A stretch of DNA of 64,000 nucleotides, from positions 1,612,001 to 1,676,000 of the forward strand of contig NZ_JAAAGB010000001.1 in NCBI RefSeq assembly GCF_010586825.1, in the 5' to 3' direction. The notes under the pieces were generated by a model that did not search any database, had not been told where the DNA came from, and saw only the letters and a program-made list of their open reading frames with translations. The stretch is from Draconibacterium mangrovi. Lineage in GTDB: Bacteria > Bacteroidota > Bacteroidia > Bacteroidales > Prolixibacteraceae. Below, one piece after another: positions 52,020 to 60,099 of this stretch. A program made the position numbers and the translations under genes. The stretch's first letter is position 1. Each line of letters begins with the position of its first letter.

Positions 52020-53380
52020 AGCCCGTATTTTTTAATTTTATTGTACAGCGTTTGGCGTGTAATTCCCAGTTTATCGGCGGCCAGGCTCATATTTCCAGCA
52101 TTTTTATCAATTGCTGAAACGATCATACGTTTTTCCATCTCTTCAATGGTTAGTAGTTCATCTTCAAACTTGGATGCAAATACTTGTTTAAAGAAAAAGT
52201 CTTCTGGTTTTAGCACCATCGAATCACTCAGAATTACTGCTTTTTCAATGGTGTGTTGCAGTTCGCGAATGTTGCCGGGCCAGTTGTTTTTCAACAGCTT
52301 TTCCTGGGCTGGCTGATTAATTTTTAATCCATGTTTTTCGTATTTCGAAGCAAACTTCTTCAGGAAAAAATCGGCCAGAACAATAATGTCGTCGCCTCTT
52401 TCGCGCAGCGGAGGAACTTCTATTTGAATGGTGTTAATACGATACAACAAATCTTCGCGAAACAAACCTTCAACAACCATATTCTCCAGTTTTTTATTGG
52501 TGGCACAAACCAGCCGGATATCAACCGGGATGTGTTTATCAGAACCTAAGCGCATAAACTCACGGTTCTGAATAGCTGCAAGTAATTTGGCCTGCAGATG
52601 AAAGGAAAGGTTTCCGATTTCATCGAGAAACAGCGTTCCCTTGTGAGCCGTTTCGAATTTGCCGGCGCGGTTTTCGCGGGCATCAGTAAAAGCACCTTTT
52701 ACATGGCCAAAAAGTTCGCTTTCAAAAAGTGTTTCGCTAATGGCGCCCATGTCAACACTCACCATCACTTCGTTTCGGCGTTGCGAAAGGTGGTGTATTT
52801 CGCGTGCAATCAGTTCTTTTCCGGTTCCGTTTTCGCCGGTAATCAGAATGTTGGCATTGGTTTTTGCCACTTTTCGAACCATGTTCATCACTTGCGTAAG
52901 TTGTGGCGACGAGCCAATAATAAACTTCTGATCGCGGTTGAGTTCCTGTTTTAAACCGGCCTCTTTTTGCCTGAGTTTGCCAACTTCTGTTTTCGAGAAA
53001 TTAAGCTGGACAGCCGCCTTAATCGTTGCCAGCAGTTTGCTGTTGTCCCAGGGTTTTGGCACAAAGTCGGTAGCTCCCTGTTTCAGTGCTTTTACGGCCA
53101 GTTCCACTTCGCTGTAGGCAGTAATCAGCACTACCGAGATATCAGGATAACTCTTTTTTATCTGTTCGAGCCAATATAAACCTTCGTTTCCCGTGTTAAT
53201 TCCGGCTTTAAAATTCATGTCGAGAATGACAACATTGTAGTTGCCTGTTCGCAGCTCATTGGGAATGAGGTTAGGATTGGTAATTCCTTTCACTTCATCA
53301 AATTCCTGCCCCAGCAAAATTTCCAGGGTGCTGATAATGCTTTTGTTATCGTCGACTATTAAGATGTTTCCTTTTGGCAT
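52016..53380 (-). CDS. NtrC-family sigma-54-dependent response regulator
   Basis: 454 residues from ATG 53380; a longer reading to 53458 has no receiver features. Receiver domain (3-120; phospho-acceptor Asp54 in VVILDMN), AAA+ domain (about 150-390; Walker A GENGTGKE, GAFTDA loop, VDIRLVCATN, LRERGDDI) and a Fis-type helix-turn-helix (AADKLGITRQTLYNKIKKYGL). The sigma-54 contact loop reads GAFTDA, a known variant of GAFTGA. A sigma-54 promoter and paired palindromes lie in the divergent region facing the TolC gene, so it likely controls the export operon. The kinase is co-transcribed. Confidence 0.95.
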   Translation of the reverse strand: MPKGNILIVDDNKSIISTLEILLGQEFDEVKGITNPNLIPNELRTGNYNVVILDMNFKAGINTGNEGLYWLEQIKKSYPDISVVLITAYSEVELAVKALKQGATDFVPKPWDNSKLLATIKAAVQLNFSKTEVGKLRQKEAGLKQELNRDQKFIIGSSPQLTQVMNMVRKVAKTNANILITGENGTGKELIAREIHHLSQRRNEVMVSVDMGAISETLFESELFGHVKGAFTDARENRAGKFETAHKGTLFLDEIGNLSFHLQAKLLAAIQNREFMRLGSDKHIPVDIRLVCATNKKLENMVVEGLFREDLLYRINTIQIEVPPLRERGDDIIVLADFFLKKFASKYEKHGLKINQPAQEKLLKNNWPGNIRELQHTIEKAVILSDSMVLKPEDFFFKQVFASKFEDELLTIEEMEKRMIVSAIDKNAGNMSLAADKLGITRQTLYNKIKKYGL

Positions 53381-53397
53381 AGTGTACAATATTGATT

Positions 53398-53481
53398 GCC
53401 TTTCCACCCTCTGACTCCCTGAAGGGAGAATCGGAAAGGCTCTGTTTAAACCAACCACCTTAAGTCCCCTTTCGGGGATTT
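53398..53481 (-). repeat. Two palindromic hairpins in the response regulator leader
   Basis: A nested hairpin GCCTTTCC...CTCCC-tgaa-GGGAG...GGAAAGGC (53398-53440) and a second AAGTCCCC-TTTC-GGGGATTT (53462-53481) lie just upstream of the regulator's start. They resemble small dispersed palindromes of Bacteroidota intergenic regions; they could be transposon-derived (MITE or REP-like) or leader RNA structure. Copies elsewhere in the genome could not be checked. Confidence 0.55.
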
Positions 53482-53537
53482 AGGGGTAAAAACTGATGGA
53501 TCAAAATTAGACCAAGCCAAAAACAATTCCAATCAAC

Positions 53538-53576
53538 TGTAAAAATATTTTACAATTTTCTGTAAATAATTTTAAC
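53538..53576. promoter_or_regulatory. Probable upstream activator sites (TGTAAA palindromes)
   Basis: TGTAAAA-ATA-TTTTACA (53538-53554) is a perfect 7-bp inverted repeat. A second, weaker TGTAAATAATTTTAAC starts 23 bp later at 53561. They lie 55-90 bp before the sigma-54 promoter, the usual position of NtrC-type binding sites, and about 160 bp from the regulator's own start codon. Confidence 0.6.
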
Positions 53577-53629
53577 GTTTTCAGAAAAGGGTGATTTGTA
53601 AAGTTCACGAAATCAGCATGAAAGGTTTG

Positions 53630-53645
53630 TGGCATTATAATGGCA
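53630..53645 (+). promoter_or_regulatory. Sigma-54 promoter of the export operon
   Basis: TGGCATTATAATGGCA matches the -24/-12 consensus TGGCACGnnnnTTGCA, with GG and GC exactly 10 bp apart. Transcription would start near 53656, about 16 bp before the TolC ATG. The NtrC-type regulator is encoded divergently. Confidence 0.7.
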
Positions 53646-53671
53646 CGGGGAGTAGAAACAATTTTTACACG

Positions 53672-55024
53672 ATGATAAAGAAACGAATAGTTCTCATTAT
53701 AATTTTTTATTTGATTATAGGAAATACGGTTCAGGCCCAGCAAAAATGGAGCCTGAGCCAATGTATTTCTTATGCCATTGAAAACAACATTAATTTAAAG
53801 GAATACGAGATTCTTGAAAAACTATCGCTGGAAAATGAGCAACAGGCCAAACGCAATATGTTGCCGGGTATTGAAGCTTCAACCAGGGCAGGTTTAAGTT
53901 TCGGTCGTTCGGCGGACCCGAATACCAACGATTATATCAATACAGAGTTTTTTTCCAGCAGCTTCGATTTGGGGTCGACCATCGCTGTTTTTGACGGATT
54001 TCGTATTCAGAACCTGATAAAATATCAGAAATTCAGAAAACAGGCCTCGGAATACAATCGGATAAATGCAACCGACGATTTGGCGTTTAACGTGATGGTG
54101 GCCTTTTTTGATGTGGTTTATTATAAAGGAATGCTCGACATTGCCAACGAGCAGGTAGAAGCCTCAAAGCTAAGTTTGAAAACAACAGAAAAAAAAGTGG
54201 AAGTCGGTTTAAAAGCCAAGACCGACTTGCTGGACATGCGCGCCAATCTGGAGCGCGAAGAACTCAACAAAATTCAGATTGAAAACACCCTGGAAACAGC
54301 GACTTTGAAACTAAAGCAGTTGATGAATCTTATTTCTGCTGAGGAAATGGAACTGGTAGATGAATCGTCGGTGGTTATAAACGAACAAGTGGCTCAACCG
54401 CGACAACTTTTTGAACAGTACACCGGTTGGTCGCCCTATTACCAGTCGATTTATGCGAACGTGAAAGCTACGGAAAAAGGTCTTGCTTTAAGTCGCTCGG
54501 CACTTTATCCGTCGATTTACGCCAGTGGCTCGATCGGTACCGGTTTTTACGAAACCAACACCGATGCCGATGGTAACACCCTGGCATTTAGCGATCAGTG
54601 GAAAAACAACAAAAGCCAGTATCTGGGAGCCTCATTAAGTATTCCGGTTTTTAGCCGGTGGAGCAATCGTTCGGAGGTGAAAAAGGCAAAACTGGAACTG
54701 GAACGTGCCCAAAATAACCTGGACGATGAACGTCAAAAAATGTTTTTCGATATGGTGAATGACCTTACAGAATTGGAAGCTTTATACAAAGAACACAGTC
54801 AGTATGTAAAGCGCACCGAGGTTGATGAGCTGGCTTTTCAGGCTGCTGAAAAGAAATTCGACCAGGGACTGATTGACATTAACGATTACTACATAGCTAA
54901 AAACCGCTTGGCAAATACTCAGAGTCAGGTTTTACGCTCGCGCACGCAGTGGGAGATAAAAATGAAAGTATTGCAGTTTTACCGGGGACAGCGGTTTTGG
55001 GAATTGGACGAAAGTGCTCAGTAA
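53672..55024 (+). CDS. TolC-family outer-membrane export channel
   Basis: 450 residues from ATG 53672, which gives a signal peptide ending VQAQ; a longer reading from 53591 would begin upstream of the sigma-54 promoter. The duplicated OEP pattern is visible: WSLSQCISYAIENNINLKEYEI, then the first coiled coil, DLLDMRANLEREELNKIQIEN, an inner repeat with YQSIYANVKATEKGLALSRSALYPSIYASGSI and a second coil ending NDYYIAKNRLANTQSQVLRSRTQWEIK. It forms the outer-membrane exit of the following adaptor/ABC system. Confidence 0.93.
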   Translation: MIKKRIVLIIIFYLIIGNTVQAQQKWSLSQCISYAIENNINLKEYEILEKLSLENEQQAKRNMLPGIEASTRAGLSFGRSADPNTNDYINTEFFSSSFDLGSTIAVFDGFRIQNLIKYQKFRKQASEYNRINATDDLAFNVMVAFFDVVYYKGMLDIANEQVEASKLSLKTTEKKVEVGLKAKTDLLDMRANLEREELNKIQIENTLETATLKLKQLMNLISAEEMELVDESSVVINEQVAQPRQLFEQYTGWSPYYQSIYANVKATEKGLALSRSALYPSIYASGSIGTGFYETNTDADGNTLAFSDQWKNNKSQYLGASLSIPVFSRWSNRSEVKKAKLELERAQNNLDDERQKMFFDMVNDLTELEALYKEHSQYVKRTEVDELAFQAAEKKFDQGLIDINDYYIAKNRLANTQSQVLRSRTQWEIKMKVLQFYRGQRFWELDESAQ

Positions 55025-55074
55025 TCAGTAGCAGTTGACAGAAAATTAATTGAAAAAAGTAAAAGACCATAGAT

Positions 55075-56331
55075 ATGGGAATGGATAAAAAAATTGAAAA
55101 GAAGAAAGGCTTAAAAGCCAAGCACATTATTTGGATTGTTGGCGGATTGGCGTTTGCCTTTCTGTTGTATAAAGTGGTGTTAGGAAGCAGCGGTTCGGTA
55201 TTTCGTGCCGAGAAAGACAAGCTGACTATCAGCTCCGTAACCGACGGCGAGTTTAACGATTACATTACCGTAATTGGCCAGGTGGAGCCTATTACAACCA
55301 TTTTCCTCGATGTGGAAGAAGGCGGAAAAGTTGAAGAGATTTTTATTGAAGAAGGCGAGATGGTGAAAAAAGGTGACGTTATTCTTCGTTTGAAAAACAA
55401 CGATCTGAATACCACAATTATGAACAGCGAGTCGAATATGGCCTATCATTCCAACGAACTTAGGAATACACAAATTGCCATTGAGCAGCAGCAGATCGGT
55501 AACCAACGTGCCAAGTTGCAGATCGATCTTCAGGTAACACAGGCCGAGCGAAAATACAAACAATATGAGGCCTTGTTTGAGGATGATCTGATTGCCCGCG
55601 AGGACTACTTACAAGCCAAAGAGGACTACGAACTGGCACTTAAAGAAAAGGAGTTGACCTACCTGAAATTTGAACAGGACTCGATTTTCCGTGCCAACCA
55701 AAAGAAAAACATGGACGAGAGTCTGGACAATATGCGTGATAACCTGGCAATGGCGCGCCTGCGTTTAGATAACCTGAATGTAAAAGCTCCTGCCGACGGT
55801 CAGTTGGGCTTATTAAATGCTGAGATCGGGGAGTCAATCGCCCGTGGACAGCGAATAGGTATGGTGAATATTTTAACCGACTTTAAAATCAATGCACTAA
55901 TCGACGAGCATTATATAGACCGCGTGCGTCGTGGCCTGAATTCGTCGTTCGATCGTGGTGGTGAAAACTACAACCTCACTGTTAAAAAGGTATATCCTGA
56001 AGTGCGCGAAGGTCAATTTGAAATCGACATGATCTTCGAAGGGGCAAAACCGGATAACATCCGCACCGGGCAAACTTATCATACAAAATTACAGTTGGGA
56101 CAACCTGAAAAAGCGGTGCTGATTCCCAAAGGCGGTTTCTTTCAAAGTACCGGCGGCCAGTGGGTTTATGTGCTGAACGATAACGGAACGGAAGCCGAAA
56201 AACGCAGCATCCGTATCGGGAAACAAAACCCACAGTATTACGAAGTGCTGGAAGGTTTAACACCGGGCGAGAAAGTGATTACTTCCAGCTACGATTTGTT
56301 TGGGGATAACGATAAGATTGTGTTTAAGTAG
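55075..56331 (+). CDS. Membrane-fusion (HlyD/MacA-type) periplasmic adaptor
   Basis: 418 residues. An N-terminal membrane anchor (about 19-36; IIWIVGGLAFAFLLYKVVL) is followed by the first lipoyl half (VEEGGKVEEIFIEEGEMVKKGDVILRL, about 82-108), a long alpha-hairpin (110-230), the second lipoyl half (LNVKAPADGQLGLLNAEIGESIARGQRIG), and the beta-barrel/membrane-proximal domain to 418 (GLTPGEKVITSSYDLFGD). It bridges TolC to the ABC permeases. It lies 50 bp after the TolC gene. Confidence 0.94.
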   Translation: MGMDKKIEKKKGLKAKHIIWIVGGLAFAFLLYKVVLGSSGSVFRAEKDKLTISSVTDGEFNDYITVIGQVEPITTIFLDVEEGGKVEEIFIEEGEMVKKGDVILRLKNNDLNTTIMNSESNMAYHSNELRNTQIAIEQQQIGNQRAKLQIDLQVTQAERKYKQYEALFEDDLIAREDYLQAKEDYELALKEKELTYLKFEQDSIFRANQKKNMDESLDNMRDNLAMARLRLDNLNVKAPADGQLGLLNAEIGESIARGQRIGMVNILTDFKINALIDEHYIDRVRRGLNSSFDRGGENYNLTVKKVYPEVREGQFEIDMIFEGAKPDNIRTGQTYHTKLQLGQPEKAVLIPKGGFFQSTGGQWVYVLNDNGTEAEKRSIRIGKQNPQYYEVLEGLTPGEKVITSSYDLFGDNDKIVFK

Positions 56332-56412
56332 GTGCAAAGGGCTCGGAGGAAAGCGCTAAGCGATTCGTAGAACATTCAGCTGTTGTAAGTAAGAAACATT
56401 AAATATTTCGAC

Positions 56413-56781
56413 ATGGCACATTTTAGGTTTATGGATTTAGACATCTGGAAAGAAGCTATTGTTTTAAATGACGAGCTTTACGATTTGGCAGAAATCCTGG
56501 AGCAGGCAAAACATTTTCGAGCAGCCGAACAATTAAGGGCAGCATCATTAAGTATTTCTAATAACATTGCTGAAGGTGCCGGTTCTTTTTCTGACAAAGA
56601 TTTTGCTAATTTTCTAAAGTTTGCCCGACGTTCAGTTTTTGAAACAGTTAATATTACTTATGTCACTTATCGTAGAAAATTTATTACCGAAGATGAGCTC
56701 AATAAAAAGCTTGATGACATGGATAAACTAAGTAGGAAAATAACAAATTTCAGAAAGAAGATTCTTAGCGCAGAGCGATAA
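56413..56781 (+). CDS. Four-helix-bundle protein of the 23S rRNA intervening-sequence family
   Basis: 122 residues with FRFMDLDIWKEAI at the start, AAEQLRAASLSISNNIAEGAG in the middle and NFLKFARRSVFETVN; these are the hallmarks of the bacterial four-helix-bundle (S23/IVP) family. It forms a pentameric helix bundle; the role is unknown. It sits inside the export operon between adaptor and ATPase genes, flanked by degenerate spacer repeats, so it may be a passenger rather than part of transport. Confidence 0.9.
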   Translation: MAHFRFMDLDIWKEAIVLNDELYDLAEILEQAKHFRAAEQLRAASLSISNNIAEGAGSFSDKDFANFLKFARRSVFETVNITYVTYRRKFITEDELNKKLDDMDKLSRKITNFRKKILSAER

Positions 56782-56922
56782 GCGCATAGGGCATAGCGAA
56801 AGAAGCCAGTAACATATAAAAGCATCTTATAGTTCTAGGCATTTGGGGCATTGCCATTATTTTTCGCCATGCGCCACGCTCTCTGCGCCCGCAAATTGAT
56901 TATACAACAAAACAAAAATATC

Positions 56923-57621
56923 ATGATAAAGACAGAAAATCTAACGAAAGTATTTCGCACCGAAGAGGTGGAAACCAGTGCATTGAATGAGGTAAGTTTA
57001 CATGTAAAAAAAGGTGAATTTGTGGCCATCATGGGACCTTCAGGTTGTGGAAAATCAACCTTGATGAATATCATCGGGTTACTGGATAATCCTACCGGCG
57101 GTGAATATTATTTTGATGGTGCCGAGGTTGGTCAACTAAAAGAACGCAACCGCACCATGTTGCGCAAGGGAAACATCGGTTTTGTGTTTCAGAGCTTTAA
57201 CCTGATCGATGAACTGAACGTTTACGAAAATGTGGAACTTCCGCTAATCTACCTCAAACTGAAAGCCCGTGAGCGCAAAGAAATGGTAGAGAAAGTACTG
57301 GAGCGAATGAAAATTGCGCACCGCGCCAAACACTTTCCGCAACAACTTTCGGGTGGACAACAGCAGCGTGTGGCCATTGCGCGTGCCGTAGTTGCCAATC
57401 CGAAGCTGATTCTTGCCGATGAGCCTACCGGTAACCTCGACTCGAAAAACGGTTTGGAAGTAATGAACCTGCTTACCGAACTCAACAGAGAAGGAACCAC
57501 TATTGTAATGGTAACGCACTCGCTACACGACTCTGAATTTGCTCACCGCGTTGTTAACCTGTTCGACGGTATGATCATTACCGAAGAAGTGAAAAAAGAA
57601 ATGGGAGAGATTCTGCTATAA
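56923..57621 (+). CDS. ABC transporter ATP-binding protein, LolD/MacB type
   Basis: 232 residues from ATG 56923; the longer reading from 56851 begins within a spacer repeat. Walker [10 protein letters not shown], the signature LSGGQQQR, Walker B LILADEP with TGNLDSK, and the H-loop MVTHS; the LDNPTGG and [12 protein letters not shown] regions are typical of the MacB/LolD branch. It powers the FtsX-like permeases that follow. It lies about 140 bp after the four-helix-bundle gene. Confidence 0.95.
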   Translation: MIKTENLTKVFRTEEVETSALNEVSLHVKKGEFVAIMGPSGCGKSTLMNIIGLLDNPTGGEYYFDGAEVGQLKERNRTMLRKGNIGFVFQSFNLIDELNVYENVELPLIYLKLKARERKEMVEKVLERMKIAHRAKHFPQQLSGGQQQRVAIARAVVANPKLILADEPTGNLDSKNGLEVMNLLTELNREGTTIVMVTHSLHDSEFAHRVVNLFDGMIITEEVKKEMGEILL

Positions 57622-57708
57622 AAAAGAGCAGGACGCAAAGAGCCATGAGCAGGGAGAGCTGTTAGCGCTATGCTCTCTGCATCGTGCCCCTGACAAAATC
57701 GAAAAGCC

Positions 57709-60057
57709 ATGAAAAATTTACGATTTATATTCAGAATGTTTCGGCGAAATCCCTTGCTGGTTTTTGTAAACCTGCCCGGATTGGCCATCGGATTAAGTGC
57801 AGTATTGCTGTTGTCGGTTTACCTGAAACACGAGCTAAGTTACGACCAGCATTTTCAAACTAAAAACAATGTTCTTCGTCTTTACAATGCAGTTGCCGAA
57901 AATGGAAACACCACTAATTACGCCATTTGTTTGCGCAAAGCTTACACCGAAATTCCATCGCGGGTTCCAGAAATAAGATCGGCCACTCAGATTTATAATG
58001 GCTGGAACACTACAGCAGAATTTGAGAAGCAAAAATTCCCAAACGTGCATATGTTGTTTGCCGACAAAGATTTCTTTGATGTGTTCGGACTAAAGTTGAT
58101 TCAGGGAAACACCGATGATGCTTTGGTGGGTGAAAACAACGTGGTTATTACGCGGTCAACGGCACTGAAGGTATTTAATACCGAAGACTGTGTTGGCAAG
58201 GTTTTGAATGTTTCGGAAGAGCCGGCCACGGTAACAGGAGTGATAAATGATTTACCCAATAACACGCACTTTAATTTCGATTTGCTGTTATCGATGCAGA
58301 CTGTTCATCCTGAAAACTGGGGAGGGCTGGAGTTTTACACTTATTTCAGAATTGATGAAAATGCCGATTTGGCTTCAGTTGGAGAAAAAATAGCCGCTGC
58401 AAACAACAAGCTTATGAAACCGTGGGGTGAGCCATTCAACCTAACTGTGGAAACAGGGACCGAACTTCTGGCCGATTTACATCTACATACCGTTGTTGAT
58501 TTTGATCTTTCGCCAAAAGCCAATTTAACGCACGTGTTTATTATTGCCGGCATTGCCTTTTTGGTGCTGCTTATTGCCATGGTAAATTACATAAATCTGT
58601 ATGTTTTGCATGGCGAAAAGCGGATTGCCGAAATTGCTTCAAGAAAATCGTTGGGCGCAACGCAAAGCACGTTGAGTCGTTTGTTCTTTACCGAAACATC
58701 GGTGATCAGCCTTTTGTCGTTTGTGCTGGCGTTGGGACTAACAGCACTTGTTCAGCCTGCGTTTGCCGGTTTAATGAAAAGCCAGATTGAGCTGTCGGAC
58801 ATGTTCTCCTTATCCGGCATTTTACTGGTTTTGGGAATTCTTGCCATTCTAATATTGGTTTCAGGTGCTTATCCAAGTTATTATTTGTCGAAGTTAAACC
58901 TGGTAAATGCGCTAAAAGGAAAGACCTCTAAAGTCAAACGAAAAAGCACCTTATCGCGCATTGCCGTTATTTCGCAGTTTTCCATATCGGTTTTTCTTAT
59001 TAGTGCGCTGGTAATTGTTTTTGCCCAGGTGAACTATTTAAAGGAAGTGCCACTTGGTTTTAATCCCGAAAACGTAATCGGTATTACCAACCTGAATAAC
59101 GAGGTGCGAAGAAGCGCGTCGTCTATCGCTGATGAATTGTCGCAACTGGCATTTGTTGAAGATGTGGCGTCTTCCGATCATGCAATGGGACAAGGCTCAA
59201 GCGGACAGGGAATAAAGAAGTACGGAGCTCCCGGAAATTTTAAAAGTATTGATGAATACCGTGTACATCCCGGATTTGCAAAAACCATGCAGATGGAATT
59301 GGTCGACGGTCGTTATTTTAATAATTCGGAAGCAGATAGAAAGGCAGTAATTCTTAATGAAGCGGCGGCAAAAATGCTGGGATCCGATGTAAAAGTGGGC
59401 AGCCTGCTCGATATGTTTGATGAACCTTTAACGGTAATCGCCATTGCTAAAGATTTTTACTACATCGATCATCCGGGGGCACCAATTGGGCCACTAGTTC
59501 TTACCAATTACCGAGGCAATGTAAACAATATGTATGTGCGAACAAAAGCAGGAGCCACACCGGCGCAACTGGCACAAATTGATGAGGTGATTAAAAGTTA
59601 TTCGCCGGAATTGATCATCAGTAAGTTTCAGTTAACCGATGTTTACGCCAATAAATACACCAACGAAGAGCGTATGATAAAACTGGTTACTACCGGTGCC
59701 GGACTGGCGATTATCATCAGTTTTATTGGTTTAATGGCGCTGTCGGTGTTGAATGTAAACCGACGACGAAAAGAGATCGGAATCCGAAAAGTGATTGGCA
59801 GTACCGAAACACAGGTTGTTCGCGAGTTGCTTAAAGAAACGTTTGTCCTGGTGCTTATTGCTATTGTTATCGCTTTTGTAGGCAGCTATTTTACCATGCA
59901 TCAATGGTTACAACATTTTGCAAACCGCGTTTCCATCAGTCCTGTATATTTTCTGGTTAGCGCTGCTTTTGCTCTGTTTATAGCGTTTATGGCAGTTAGT
60001 TGGCAAAGCTGGCGAGCAGCTACGCGAAATCCTGTTGAGGCACTCAGATATGAATAA
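57709..60057 (+). CDS. MacB/FtsX-like ABC permease 1
   Basis: 782 residues with an N-terminal anchor, a large periplasmic MacB-type domain (about 40-270), then three membrane segments, a second periplasmic segment (about 415-660), and the FtsX-like C-terminal segments ending SWRAATRNPVEALRYE. This duplicated two-periplasmic-domain layout is common in Bacteroidota. It belongs with the preceding ATPase. Its C-terminus is identical in the last 19 residues to that of the next permease, showing recent duplication or gene conversion. Confidence 0.93.
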   Translation: MKNLRFIFRMFRRNPLLVFVNLPGLAIGLSAVLLLSVYLKHELSYDQHFQTKNNVLRLYNAVAENGNTTNYAICLRKAYTEIPSRVPEIRSATQIYNGWNTTAEFEKQKFPNVHMLFADKDFFDVFGLKLIQGNTDDALVGENNVVITRSTALKVFNTEDCVGKVLNVSEEPATVTGVINDLPNNTHFNFDLLLSMQTVHPENWGGLEFYTYFRIDENADLASVGEKIAAANNKLMKPWGEPFNLTVETGTELLADLHLHTVVDFDLSPKANLTHVFIIAGIAFLVLLIAMVNYINLYVLHGEKRIAEIASRKSLGATQSTLSRLFFTETSVISLLSFVLALGLTALVQPAFAGLMKSQIELSDMFSLSGILLVLGILAILILVSGAYPSYYLSKLNLVNALKGKTSKVKRKSTLSRIAVISQFSISVFLISALVIVFAQVNYLKEVPLGFNPENVIGITNLNNEVRRSASSIADELSQLAFVEDVASSDHAMGQGSSGQGIKKYGAPGNFKSIDEYRVHPGFAKTMQMELVDGRYFNNSEADRKAVILNEAAAKMLGSDVKVGSLLDMFDEPLTVIAIAKDFYYIDHPGAPIGPLVLTNYRGNVNNMYVRTKAGATPAQLAQIDEVIKSYSPELIISKFQLTDVYANKYTNEERMIKLVTTGAGLAIIISFIGLMALSVLNVNRRRKEIGIRKVIGSTETQVVRELLKETFVLVLIAIVIAFVGSYFTMHQWLQHFANRVSISPVYFLVSAAFALFIAFMAVSWQSWRAATRNPVEALRYE

Positions 60058-60099
60058 TTAAAACAAAACCAAATATAATCACCCTTACAATTAAATTTT

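Noticed and set aside
52016-53458. Start of the response regulator at 53458
   Set aside because: The 26 additional residues come from the palindromic leader and precede the receiver domain without homology.
53591-53671. Upstream start for the TolC protein
   Set aside because: The extra residues contain no signal and the segment covers the sigma-54 promoter; ATG 53672 gives a clean signal peptide.
56413-56781. Treating the four-helix-bundle gene as evidence for a split 23S rRNA or a mobile intron
   Set aside because: No rRNA sequence is nearby; the family is common as free-standing genes in Bacteroidota.
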